Part shown: in pieces, positions 26,759-35,048 of the stretch
Layout: the number at the start of each line of letters is the position of its first letter
Position numbering within the stretch: position 1 is the first letter of the stretch
NCBI RefSeq assembly: GCF_038397725.1
Contig: NZ_CP151634.1
Location: 2,232,001-2,296,000, forward strand
Source: Microbacterium sp. LWO13-1.2
GTDB lineage: Bacteria > Actinomycetota > Actinomycetes > Actinomycetales > Microbacteriaceae
Reading direction: 5' to 3'
DNA: 64,000 bases
Notes under the pieces: model-generated
Told to the model about the DNA's origin: nothing
Seen by the model: the letters and a program-made list of their open reading frames with translations, nothing else
The model's database searches: none
Position numbers and translations under genes: made by a program

Positions 26759-27103
26759 TCAGTGTGCGGCGTTGTACGCCTCGACGATAGGCGCCGGAAT
26801 ACGACCGCGCTCGGAGAGCGTGTGACCGTTCGCCTTCGCCCACGCCCGAATGGCGCTGACCTCAGGATTGCGTCCGGCGCGCTTTCGCGGACTCGAGGAC
26901 CTGGCAGAGCTGGAACCCCCGGCCCGACGACCCGCCGAGATGTACGGCTCCAAGGCGCTGCGCAATTCCTCACTGTGCGTCGCATTCAAGTCGATCTCGT
27001 AAGAGGCGCCATTGAGTGAGAAATGCACAGTCTCGCCCTCGCCGACCTCCAGGACCGTTCCGTCGATATCGTCGACCAGCTGGTGCACAATTCTTCTTGC
27101 CAT
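26759..27103 (-). CDS. lsr2: Lsr2-family nucleoid-associated protein
   Basis: 114 residues. N-terminal oligomerisation domain (MARRIVHQLVDDIDGTVLEV) and C-terminal DNA-binding domain with the AT-hook-like Arg-Gly-Arg in LSERGRIPAPIVEAY. Bridges DNA and silences AT-rich, often horizontally acquired, genes (functional analogue of H-NS). The linker is rich in Ser/Arg/Gly. The start at 27103 is favoured over 27115 because TATGGT lies seven bases upstream (27111-27116, minus strand) and the family begins here. Confidence 0.93.
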   Translation of the reverse strand: MARRIVHQLVDDIDGTVLEVGEGETVHFSLNGASYEIDLNATHSEELRSALEPYISAGRRAGGSSSARSSSPRKRAGRNPEVSAIRAWAKANGHTLSERGRIPAPIVEAYNAAH

Positions 27104-27144
27104 GGAATTGACCATACCCGGCAGCCGGAATTACGACAAGAAAC

Positions 27145-27471
27145 CTATTCGTGGCCGGGGTCGATCAGCTTCAGTCCGACGATGCACCCGACGAGTCCGA
27201 GCAAAAGCAGGATTCGCATCCAGGAGATTTCGGTGTCGCCGGTGATCATCGCCCAGATTACGGTGAGAGATGCGCCGATTCCGACCCAGACGGCGTATGC
27301 GGTTCCGGTGGCGATCTCGCGCATTGCGAAGGCGAGTCCGAACATCGATGCGGCGAGGCCGACGAAGAAGATGACGCTCGGCCAGAGTTTCGTCAGGCCT
27401 TCGGATTTGCCGAGGGCGGTCGCCCAGACGGCTTCGATGACACCGGATGCAATAAGAATGATCCACGACAT
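27145..27471 (-). CDS. gdx: Guanidinium exporter (Gdx/SugE), SMR family
   Basis: 108 residues, four TM helices, small-multidrug-resistance fold working as an antiparallel dimer. Conserved Glu13 (SGVIEAVWATALGKSEG) couples proton and substrate; the GTAYAVWVGIGA loop is the SMR signature. Membership in the Gdx (guanidinium) subtype rather than the polyaromatic-cation EmrE subtype is strongly supported by the guanidine-III riboswitch in its leader. GGAGG ribosome-binding site at 27478-27482. Confidence 0.93.
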   Translation of the reverse strand: MSWIILIASGVIEAVWATALGKSEGLTKLWPSVIFFVGLAASMFGLAFAMREIATGTAYAVWVGIGASLTVIWAMITGDTEISWMRILLLLGLVGCIVGLKLIDPGHE

Positions 27472-27483
27472 GGTGATCCTCCG

Positions 27484-27526
27484 GACCAGTCTTGTCGCTT
27501 TCCGGGTACTGGCCTGCCTCGTCCGG
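27484..27526 (-). promoter_or_regulatory. Guanidine-III (ykkC-III) riboswitch
   Basis: On the minus strand the RNA begins CCGGACGAGG, contains the ACCCGG segment that pairs back to CCGG as the pseudoknot, and has GACAAGAC in the core. The P2 helix GGCCAGU/ACUGGUC covaries relative to characterised class-III aptamers. The 3' edge is two bases from the GGAGG ribosome-binding site, so ligand binding probably opens translation. A TATGGT -10 box (27551-27556) would start the RNA about 17 nt before the aptamer. Confidence 0.92.
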
Positions 27527-27608
27527 GATCGGGAGGACCGATCTGCTTCCACCATAGCGAACGCGCCTGATCAGGGACTGTGCAGTCGGCCCGACCCGTG
27601 AGAGGTGA

Positions 27609-28463
27609 TCAGGGCAGAAGTCCCGCTCGCCGGGCTTTGGCGACGGCGGCGTGCCTCGTCGAGGCGTCGAGTTTCGACATCGCCGTTCCCAGATACGCCT
27701 TCACCGTGCCCTCACGGAGACCGAGCTGGCCGGCGATCTCCGCGTTCGTGGCGCCGAGCGCCGCGCACGCGAGCACGTCGGTCTCACGGGGGGAGAGCCG
27801 CACCGTCGGCAGCGGACCCGTGCGCGGGGTCGGGCTGTCACCGGCCAGGGTCACCAACCGGTTCTGCACGTCTGCGATCCGCGCGCGCAGCGAGGAGTCA
27901 TCCACGGCGGCCGCGATGCTGCGCAGCTCGGCGAAGCTCTCACGGAGCTCTTCCCGTTGGGAGGGAGCGACCAGCTGCGCGCCGGTGGTGAGACGAAGGC
28001 GCCGATCCACTTCATCGCGGATGCGCAGCTCGTCGGCGACGGACTGGGCGACCTGCATGGCCGGTGCGGTCGTCACCCCGCCGGGGGGAGCCTGCTCCCA
28101 GGTGCCCGCGTAGAGCACTCCACGAGGACGACCCGCGACGATGATCGGAACAGCCAGCAGCGTGCTCAGCCCCTCGCCGAGGACGAAGACGTCATAGTCA
28201 TGGGTGATCTGCTGCGAGGAGCGGTAGTCGCTCGTCATCCGTGGGCGCAGCTCCATCATCGCCCGACCGCCGAGGCCGCGTTCCGGCCTCACACGCAATC
28301 CGTCCAGGCTATGGGTGCGGTTTCCGACGATGCTCGTGATGCTCACCACGCCCTCGTCGATGAGGCCGCCGAAGGTCACGGGAAAGCGCGTGCGCCGGGA
28401 GAGTTCCCGCACCGCACGGTCGACGAGGTCGGTCTCTGATTCCCCAGCGCTGGTCGTGCTCAC
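27609..28463 (-). CDS. ramA: RamA-like LuxR-type regulator with GAF domain
   Basis: 284 residues. An N-terminal GAF-like sensor (about 10-140; ERGLGGRAMMELRPRM, ITHDYDVFVLGEGLSTLLAVPII) and a C-terminal LuxR helix-turn-helix (about 222-284; LSPRETDVLACAALGATNAEIA, LGLREGTVKAYLGTAMSKL). Size, architecture and position divergent from DUF485-actP match RamA, the acetate-metabolism regulator of Corynebacterium glutamicum. A paired G/C-run motif in the intergenic region fits the described RamA site. GTG start. Confidence 0.75.
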   Translation of the reverse strand: MSTTSAGESETDLVDRAVRELSRRTRFPVTFGGLIDEGVVSITSIVGNRTHSLDGLRVRPERGLGGRAMMELRPRMTSDYRSSQQITHDYDVFVLGEGLSTLLAVPIIVAGRPRGVLYAGTWEQAPPGGVTTAPAMQVAQSVADELRIRDEVDRRLRLTTGAQLVAPSQREELRESFAELRSIAAAVDDSSLRARIADVQNRLVTLAGDSPTPRTGPLPTVRLSPRETDVLACAALGATNAEIAGQLGLREGTVKAYLGTAMSKLDASTRHAAVAKARRAGLLP

Positions 28464-28476
28464 GGCTACCTACTTT

Positions 28477-28500
28477 CGGGGGTGACGGCATTGCCCCCCG
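28477..28500. promoter_or_regulatory. Candidate RamA binding site
   Basis: CGGGGGT (28477-28483) and CCCCCCG (28494-28500) form an inverted pair with centres 17 bp apart, like the paired G4-6/C4-6 motifs described for RamA. Located between ramA and the acetate-transport genes. Confidence 0.55.
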
Positions 28501-28573
28501 TTTCGTAGCGTCGACCCTACCACTCGTGCGGAACTGTGCCGTACGAGCTCCGAACATGTGGCAAGGAGGCCCC

Positions 28574-28920
28574 ATGAGCGACCGAAGCATCGCCGAATCG
28601 GCAGGCGAGATCGATTACATCGCCGTCGAAGAATCATCGAGATTCAAGTCCCTCAAACGCACGCAGCGTTCATTCATCTTTCCGCTGGCCGCATTCTTCC
28701 TGATCTGGTATTTCGCGTATGTCCTTCTGGCGGCATTCGCGCCGGAATTCATGGGGCAGCGAGTGTGGGCGATATCACCATCGGGTTGCTGCTCGGTCTG
28801 GGGCAGTTCGTGACGACCTTCGCCATCACGATGGGATATGTGGCTTTCGCGAACAGGAAGCTCGATCCCCTGGCGCAGGAGATCCGTGAAGACCTCGAGA
28901 AGGCGCAGGCCGGAGCATGA
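28574..28920 (+). pseudogene. DUF485 membrane protein, frameshifted
   Basis: Companion subunit of acetate/solute symporters. The N-terminal part (MSDRSIAESAGEIDYIAVEE through FMGQRVW) reads in one frame from the ATG at 28574, where GGAGG precedes. The rest (GDITIGLLLGLGQFVTTFAI through EDLEKAQAGA) reads in the -1 frame to the TGA at 28918-28920. The switch is at the GGG run 28767-28769; adding one G restores one 116-residue DUF485 protein with two TM helices. Without repair the product ends at 28813. Either a real loss-of-frame mutation or an assembly error in a short G-run. The second part overlaps actP by ATGA, so coupling would also be disturbed. Confidence 0.85.
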
Positions 28921-30551
28921 ACATCATCCACACCGCCACGACCGTCGTCGCCGAGAGCAACCCCGTTCTGAACATCTCGATCTTCCTCGCGTTCGTCGCC
29001 GTGACGCTGTTCATCGTCATTCGCGCCAGCCGTAACAACAAGACGGCGGCCGATTACTACGCGGCGGGCCGTTCATTCACCGGCCCGCAGAACGGCTTCG
29101 CGATCGCGGGCGACTATCTGTCTGCCGCATCCTTCCTCGGGATCTGCGGCGCGATCGCGATCAACGGCTACGACGGGTTCCTCTACTCGATCGGCTTCCT
29201 CGTCGCCTGGCTCGTCGCGCTGCTGCTCGTCGCCGAGCTGATGCGCAACACCGGCAAGTTCACGATGGCCGACGTGCTGTCGTTCCGACTCAAGCAGCGC
29301 CCGGTACGCGTGGCGGCCGCGATCACCACTCTCGCCGTGTGCTTCTTCTACCTGCTGGCTCAGATGGCGGGCGCAGGAGGGCTGGTCTCGCTTCTCCTCG
29401 GAATCGACGGTCGCGTGGGGCAGTCCATCGTGATCGCCGTCGTGGGCGTCCTGATGATCGTCTACGTGCTCATCGGCGGCATGAAGGGCACGACCTGGGT
29501 GCAGATCGTGAAGGCCTTCCTGCTCATCGGCGGCGCGATCGTGATGACGATCTGGGTCCTGGCCATCAACGGGTTCAGCCTGAACACGCTCCTCGAGGCC
29601 GCTGTCGCGAATTCCGACAAGGGCGATGCGATCCTCGCGCCCGGGTTGCAGTACGGTGCGAACCCCTGGGACTTCCTTTCGCTCGGCATGGCGCTCGTGC
29701 TCGGAACGGCGGGGCTCCCGCACGTGCTGATGCGCTTCTATACGGTGCCGACGGCGAAGGAAGCGCGTCGGTCGGTGGTCTGGGCGATCTGGCTGATCGG
29801 CGGGTTCTACCTGCTCACCCTCGTGCTCGGGTACGGCGCTGGAGCACTTGTCGGCGCAGAGGTCATCGCGAATGCGCCGGGCGGGGTGAACTCGGCCGCT
29901 CCGTTGCTGGCACTGCACCTGGGTGGTCCGCTGCTGCTCGGATTCATCTCGGCCGTCGCGTTCGCCACGATCCTGGCGGTCGTCGCGGGACTGACGATCA
30001 CGGCCGCGGCGTCGTTCGCGCACGACATCTATGCGAACGTCATCCAGAAGGGCAGGAAGGATGCCGCAGGCAACCCCGTCGAGGCAGACCCGAACGGAGA
30101 AGTGAAGGTCGCCCGCCGCACGGTCATCGTGATCGGCATCCTCGCGATCCTCGGCGGTATCGGCGCGCAGGGGCAGAACATCGCGTTCCTCGTGGCGCTG
30201 GCGTTCGCGGTGGCGGCATCGTCGAACCTGCCGACCATCCTGTACTCGCTGTTCTGGCGGCGCTTCACGACCCGCGGTGCGGTGTGGAGCATGTACGGCG
30301 GCCTGGGCTCGGCGATCCTGCTGATCGTCCTCTCGCCGGTGTTCTCCGGGACGCCCACCTCGATGATCCCCGGGGTCGACTTCGCGATCTGGCCGTTGAA
30401 CAATCCGGGCATCGTGTCGATCCCGCTCGGGTTCTTCCTGGGCTGGCTGGGGACGGTCACCAGCACGGTGAAGGAGTCTCCACAGCTCGCTGCCGAGATG
30501 GAGGTGCGCTCGCTCACCGGCTTCGGCGCGGAGAAGGCGGTGGATCACTGA
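28917..30551 (+). CDS. actP: Cation/acetate symporter ActP (MctC type)
   Basis: 544 residues, about 13 TM helices, sodium:solute symporter (SSS) family. Signature AADYYAAGRSFTGPQNGFAIAGDYLSAASFLG at the N-terminus and the TVPTAKEARRS loop mark acetate/propionate/pyruvate permeases (ActP/MctC) rather than sugar symporters. Starts within the DUF485 stop (ATGA). Controlled in all likelihood by the divergent RamA-like regulator. A strong hairpin follows. Confidence 0.93.
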   Translation: MNIIHTATTVVAESNPVLNISIFLAFVAVTLFIVIRASRNNKTAADYYAAGRSFTGPQNGFAIAGDYLSAASFLGICGAIAINGYDGFLYSIGFLVAWLVALLLVAELMRNTGKFTMADVLSFRLKQRPVRVAAAITTLAVCFFYLLAQMAGAGGLVSLLLGIDGRVGQSIVIAVVGVLMIVYVLIGGMKGTTWVQIVKAFLLIGGAIVMTIWVLAINGFSLNTLLEAAVANSDKGDAILAPGLQYGANPWDFLSLGMALVLGTAGLPHVLMRFYTVPTAKEARRSVVWAIWLIGGFYLLTLVLGYGAGALVGAEVIANAPGGVNSAAPLLALHLGGPLLLGFISAVAFATILAVVAGLTITAAASFAHDIYANVIQKGRKDAAGNPVEADPNGEVKVARRTVIVIGILAILGGIGAQGQNIAFLVALAFAVAASSNLPTILYSLFWRRFTTRGAVWSMYGGLGSAILLIVLSPVFSGTPTSMIPGVDFAIWPLNNPGIVSIPLGFFLGWLGTVTSTVKESPQLAAEMEVRSLTGFGAEKAVDH

Positions 30552-30577
30552 TCCGCGCCGCGGCTTGAGAACGAGCA

Positions 30578-30612
30578 CGCGGACCCCGGCGGCCTACCCG
30601 CCGGGGTCCGCG
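30578..30612. terminator. Bidirectional terminator after actP
   Basis: Perfect 15-bp stem CGCGGACCCCGGCGG / its complement with a five-base loop (CCTAC), in the gap between actP and the convergent MGMT-like gene. No long T-run. Confidence 0.75.
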
Positions 30613-30623
30613 TCGTCTCGGGA

Positions 30624-31151
30624 TCAGCGACTGGGCGTGGTGGCCGCCTCCAGATCGAGGAGGTACTTCTTGCGCTCCGGGTGCGCGCCGTAGTGTCCGG
30701 GGGTGCCGTCGGAGCGCACGACCCGGTGCACCGGCACGATGATCGAGAACGGGGTGAGCCGGCATGCGGTACCGACGGCGCGGGCGGCCCCGGGATGGCC
30801 CGCCACGATCGCCACCTCGCCGTAGCTCATGGTCTCGCCCCACGGAATCTCGGAGATGACCCGCAGCGCGGCCAGCGGGAATCCCTCAACGAGCCGCCAA
30901 TCCAGGCGGAGATGCTCGTCGAAGCGGACGGGCACTCCCTCGAAGTAGTCGTCGAGCAGATGCGCGAGCTCATCGGCGGCACCGGGGTCTGCCTGTGGCA
31001 CCGCGTGCAACTGGCGGGAGACGTCCTCCAGCAGCCACGGCACCGATGGGTCCTCCGACTCGGAGAGATCGAAGCGCACGATCCCCTCGTCCGAGAACAC
31101 CGCAAGGGCATCACCGAACGGGGTCGGTGCGAAGTCGTAGCGGAATGTCAT
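30624..31151 (-). CDS. Ogt/MGMT homologue lacking the active-site cysteine
   Basis: 175 residues with both domains of O6-methylguanine-DNA methyltransferase: N-terminal ribonuclease-H-like part (1-88) and the C-terminal DNA-binding part with WGETMSYGEVA, the Arg finger (R124 in GAARAVG) and the active-site loop. That loop reads P140-V141-H142-R143-V144 instead of PCHRV, so the methyl-accepting Cys is Val. The conserved Asn of the preceding NP motif is Thr133. It cannot repair by alkyl transfer as known. It may act like the alkyltransferase-like (ATL) proteins, which also lack the Cys and flag damage for excision repair, or be an eroding gene. No frame disruption, so it is probably still made. 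Confidence 0.85.
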   Translation of the reverse strand: MTFRYDFAPTPFGDALAVFSDEGIVRFDLSESEDPSVPWLLEDVSRQLHAVPQADPGAADELAHLLDDYFEGVPVRFDEHLRLDWRLVEGFPLAALRVISEIPWGETMSYGEVAIVAGHPGAARAVGTACRLTPFSIIVPVHRVVRSDGTPGHYGAHPERKKYLLDLEAATTPSR

Positions 31152-31331
31152 GCCCCCATACTGACCGCCTGCACCGACTCCTCGGAGCGGCGAAGGCGGG
31201 AACCGGGGACAACCTCGCTTCGGGCGTTGTCGTGCAGGAAGAGTGCGGAGAGGCTGTTCAGCGGCATGAATCCGGGAGAAACCCGCCAGGGATACAGCTT
31301 CACCCTGGCTTGCGCGCCTAGGGTGTGTGGT

Positions 31332-34300
31332 GTGTGGCGACGTGAAGAAAAGTCTGCGGATGGTGCAGCGACGGAGGCCGCGGTGACTCTCGGCGAGCTG
31401 CACGGGTCGCCGACAGGCGTCGGTGTCGCGCACGCAGCCGAGGCCGAGCGTACCCGCCTGCGCGCGGAGGCCGCCGATCTGGGCGGCCCTTCTCCGCTGA
31501 TCACCTACCGCGACAGCCCGGAGTCCGGGATCGACATCTCCAAGGCGCACCCCGGAAGCCTGCCGCAATTCATCACGGGCAAGTCGACTCTGCTGTCGAA
31601 CCTCTTCCGGGATGAGGTCGGTCTGCGCACGGCGCGCCTCGCGGCAGAGCGGATCACCGCCAAGAACACCGAGCTGCGCACCGTGCGCGGGATCGAGGCC
31701 GTGCACCTCGCGGTCGGCGTGGCGCAGTGGCGCATCGGCGGCGCGGATTTCGCCGCACCGGTGCTGCTGCGACCGCTGGCGATCCGCCGTCATCATTCCG
31801 ACTTCGAGCTCAAGCTGCAAGGAGCCTTCGAGGTCAACCCCGAACTCATCCGGATCGCCCGCGAGCACTTCGGGATCACGATCGATGCCGCATCTCTTGC
31901 GGCGCTCGCCTACGACGGCGGAATCTTCAAGCCGCAGCCGGTGATCGACAGCCTGCGTGGGACCACGCGCTCGATCGACACCTTCTCCGTGCAGCCGCGT
32001 CTGGTCGTCTCGACGTTCGCCGACGTGGGCGGCGCGATGGCGCGAGACAGCGGGAGCCTGGATTCCACCGTTCTCAATGCCCTCGCCGGCCACGTCGACG
32101 ACCGCGAACAGGTGTCGGCGCCCCGCGCCGAACCGCACTACACCGGGCCTGATGACCGCGCTCCGGCATCCGACAATCTGCTGCTCGATGCCGACGCCGA
32201 GCAGGAGGCGGTGCTGTCGCGGATCGCGGCCGGCCACTCGCTGACCGTGGCGACGCTGCCAGGCACCGGCGGCACGCAGACCGTGATCAACGCACTCGGT
32301 GAACTCGTGCGCGGGGGCAAGCGAGTGCTCGTGGTCTCCGCGCGGCGCTCGACGCTCGACGGCGTGCGGCACCGCCTGGCCGGCATCGGGCTGGACAGCC
32401 TGGCGGTCTCGCCGGCGAGCGTTCGCCGTGATCTGGTCCGGGCGATCGTCCGGAACGAGAAGGCCACCGCCCCGAAGGTCGGCGAGGTCGATGATGCGCT
32501 GGTGCGCCTGCGCACGGTGCTCCGCGACTATCGGAGCGCTCTCACGGCTCCCGTGCCGGGTCTGAACGCCTCGGTCCTGGAGGCGACCAGGCAGCTCACC
32601 AGGCTCGCCTCGTTGCCGACCCCGCCGTCCACGACCGCTCGGCTGGGAACGCATGCGCTGCAGCGTCTCGCCGGTGATCGGAGCGCCGCAGCCGGGATGC
32701 TCGCCCAGGCCGCACGCCTCGGGGAGTTCCGGTTCGGGCCCGACGATTCCCCCTGGTACGGGGTGTCGTTCGCCAGCACGGAGGCGGCGCGTGCGGCTCA
32801 CGATCTGGCCGCACGTCTGCACTCGGACAGCGTTCCCGCCCTCCTCGAGCGCGGCTACGAGCTCATCGCGCAGACGCGCATGCGCCCTTTCGCCACCGTC
32901 GACGAACTGGGGGAGTACCTGCGGTTGCTGCAGGGAATCCGGGATTCGCTCGACCGGTTCAGCCCGACGGTGTTCGAACGTCCACTCGGCGAACTCATCC
33001 AGGCTCATGGCTCACGCCGGGATGCCCCTGGCATGTCCGGAGCGAACCGGCGCAGGCTGCGCCGTCTCGCCAAGGAGTATGTCCGCCCGGGCGTGCACAT
33101 CACCGAGATGCACGAGGCGCTGCTGCGCATCCAGACCCAGCGCACGCAGTGGCAGCGCTGTGTCGACGCTGGCGTCGCGCCGGAGGTGCCGCTCGGCCTC
33201 GCCGATGTGTACGTGGCCTGGCAGCGTGTCGAGGCGGAACTCGCTGAGCTGGATGCGGCGCTCGGACGGCGGGAGCCGCTCGCCTCGCTGCCGGTCGCTC
33301 GCCTGGTACGGACGCTCGCGGGGCTCGCCGCCAAGTCGGATGTCTTCGACAACCTCGTCGAGCGCTCGGAGCTGCGCGAACAGCTGGCCCTGCTCGGTCT
33401 GGAGCCGTTGCTCGCCGAACTCTCGATCCGTCACGTCTCCGAGACGCGGGTCGGGGATGAGCTGGAGTTCGCGTGGTGGCAGTCGCTCCTCGAACGGGCG
33501 CTGCAGGACAATCGAGCTCTTCTCGGCGCCAACACGGCCGTGGTCGATCGACTCGAGCGCGACTACCGCCTCGTCGATGAAGCCCATGCGGCGATGTCGG
33601 GTCCGCTGCTCGCCTGGCAGCTGGCGAGCCAGTGGAAGATCGCGATCGTCGACGAGCCGCAGGAGTCCCAGCATCTTCGTCGGGCGCTCACCCAGCCCGA
33701 CGCCAGCACCGCGCAGATCGTCGCGTCGGCGCCGACGTTGGTGGACGTGCTCGCTCCCGTCTGGATCTCTTCGCCGTATCTCCTGCCGGAGATCCCGGAC
33801 TCCGTCGAATTCGATACGGTCCTGCTCGTGGATGCCGCCGCGATCAACCTCGCCGAGGCTGCTCCGGCGATCCGGCGTGCACGTCAGGTCGTCGCTTTCG
33901 GCGATCCGGTGACCCAGCGGCCGTCCCGGTTCGACGTCGCGGTCGATCCGGGGGAGGACTGGGAGCACGAAGTCCCCTTCGACGAGGTCTCGGTGTTCGA
34001 GCGGCTCTCCGAGTTGCTGCCGGTGATGACGCTCACGCGCAGCTATCGCGCCGGCGGCGAAGATCTCGCCGAGCTCATCAACGACGCCTTCTACGGCGGC
34101 GAGATCGTCTCGCTCCCGTGGGCGGGTTCCTATCTCGGGCGAGGCAGCCTGACCGTCGACTACGTGGAGCGCGGCGTCGGAGCACCCGATCCGATCTCAG
34201 GCGCGGTGGAGAGCCCGGATGCCGAGGTCGCGCGTGTCGTCACGCTCGTCGTCGAGCACGCCGTGCACCGGCCTGCCGAATCGCTGATGGTGGTCACGGC

Positions 34301-35048
34301 CAGCATCCGCCATGCCGAGCGGGTGCGTGCCGCTGTCACCTCCGCGTTCGCCGGTCGTTCGGATGTCGCCGAGTTCGTCTCCCGCGACACCGCTGAACCG
34401 TTCGCGGTGCTCACGCTGGAGGAGTCCGTCGCAGAGAGCCGCGATCGAGTGATCTTCTCGCTCGGCTACGGTCTGACGAAGCACGGCCGAGTGCTCAGCG
34501 ACTTCGGGGATCTGTCCACTCCAGACGGCGAGCGACTCCTCACCGTCGGGATGACACGCGCGCGCCGCTCCATGGTGCTGGTGTCGTCGATCCGCCCCTC
34601 GTCGTTCGACGATGGACGCCTCGAGCACGGCGCCGCGACGCTGATGTCGATCCTCGGCGGCCTGGCCACGCGCGGGCGGGAGGCGCGCCTGGAGGATCTC
34701 GCCGATCCCCTCACGCTCGCACTCGCGCGGGAACTGCGCCGCCTGGGCGCCTCGGTCGATGTGGACTACCGCGGTCTGCTTCCGCTGGTCGCCCAGCACA
34801 AGGGCAAGGCCGTGGTGATCGAGTCCGATCCGGAATCGCGCGGCGAATCCCTGCGGGAGACGCTGCGGCTGCGCCCGCAGGTTCTGCGTCGACTCGGCTG
34901 GCATTACGTCCGGGTGCACGCCTTCGACCTGTACAGCGATCCGGCCACGGCGGCGACGCGGATCGCCGGCATCCTCGGCATCTCGGCCCAGGCGCAGCGT
35001 GCCGACACGGACACGCAGCCGATCGACCTCGATCCGCGCGATGGGTGA
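31332..35048 (+). CDS. Large SF1 helicase-like protein with nuclease-like C-terminus
   Basis: 1238 residues. Resembles DNA2/Upf1-type SF1 helicases but with degenerate motifs. Walker A is LPGTGGTQT: Lys is replaced by Gly at residue 314. Walker B is LLVDAA (D834-A835) instead of DE. Motif III FGDPVTQRP, the LTRSYRAGGEDLAELIN region and motif VI LLTVGMTRARRSMVLVS are recognisable. A ~500-residue helical insert separates the two RecA halves. The last ~120 residues (VDVDYRGLLPLVAQHKGKAV onward to LRRLGWHYVRVHAFDLYSDP) resemble the REase_MTES_1575 domain of the PD-(D/E)xK fold. The GTG at 31332 is chosen because TAGGGT lies seven bases upstream; the frame is open far upstream but noncoding there. 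Whether it hydrolyses ATP is doubtful. Confidence 0.8.
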   Translation: MWRREEKSADGAATEAAVTLGELHGSPTGVGVAHAAEAERTRLRAEAADLGGPSPLITYRDSPESGIDISKAHPGSLPQFITGKSTLLSNLFRDEVGLRTARLAAERITAKNTELRTVRGIEAVHLAVGVAQWRIGGADFAAPVLLRPLAIRRHHSDFELKLQGAFEVNPELIRIAREHFGITIDAASLAALAYDGGIFKPQPVIDSLRGTTRSIDTFSVQPRLVVSTFADVGGAMARDSGSLDSTVLNALAGHVDDREQVSAPRAEPHYTGPDDRAPASDNLLLDADAEQEAVLSRIAAGHSLTVATLPGTGGTQTVINALGELVRGGKRVLVVSARRSTLDGVRHRLAGIGLDSLAVSPASVRRDLVRAIVRNEKATAPKVGEVDDALVRLRTVLRDYRSALTAPVPGLNASVLEATRQLTRLASLPTPPSTTARLGTHALQRLAGDRSAAAGMLAQAARLGEFRFGPDDSPWYGVSFASTEAARAAHDLAARLHSDSVPALLERGYELIAQTRMRPFATVDELGEYLRLLQGIRDSLDRFSPTVFERPLGELIQAHGSRRDAPGMSGANRRRLRRLAKEYVRPGVHITEMHEALLRIQTQRTQWQRCVDAGVAPEVPLGLADVYVAWQRVEAELAELDAALGRREPLASLPVARLVRTLAGLAAKSDVFDNLVERSELREQLALLGLEPLLAELSIRHVSETRVGDELEFAWWQSLLERALQDNRALLGANTAVVDRLERDYRLVDEAHAAMSGPLLAWQLASQWKIAIVDEPQESQHLRRALTQPDASTAQIVASAPTLVDVLAPVWISSPYLLPEIPDSVEFDTVLLVDAAAINLAEAAPAIRRARQVVAFGDPVTQRPSRFDVAVDPGEDWEHEVPFDEVSVFERLSELLPVMTLTRSYRAGGEDLAELINDAFYGGEIVSLPWAGSYLGRGSLTVDYVERGVGAPDPISGAVESPDAEVARVVTLVVEHAVHRPAESLMVVTASIRHAERVRAAVTSAFAGRSDVAEFVSRDTAEPFAVLTLEESVAESRDRVIFSLGYGLTKHGRVLSDFGDLSTPDGERLLTVGMTRARRSMVLVSSIRPSSFDDGRLEHGAATLMSILGGLATRGREARLEDLADPLTLALARELRRLGASVDVDYRGLLPLVAQHKGKAVVIESDPESRGESLRETLRLRPQVLRRLGWHYVRVHAFDLYSDPATAATRIAGILGISAQAQRADTDTQPIDLDPRDG

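Noticed and set aside
27023..27601. Open frame antisense to the guanidinium exporter, and another over its riboswitch
   Set aside because: Contradicted by the minus-strand exporter gene and the structured aptamer.
28760..28775. Programmed -1 frameshifting in the DUF485 gene
   Set aside because: No X-XXY-YYZ slippery heptamer and no obvious downstream pseudoknot; a missing G is simpler.
29073..30578. 501-residue frame antisense to actP
   Set aside because: Composition is Arg/Asp/His-rich shadow coding; ActP on the plus strand is unambiguous.
30681..31331. Upstream in-frame extension of the large helicase-like protein
   Set aside because: Covers the whole MGMT-like gene on the other strand and shows no conserved sequence; the promoter box at 31319 fits a start at 31332.
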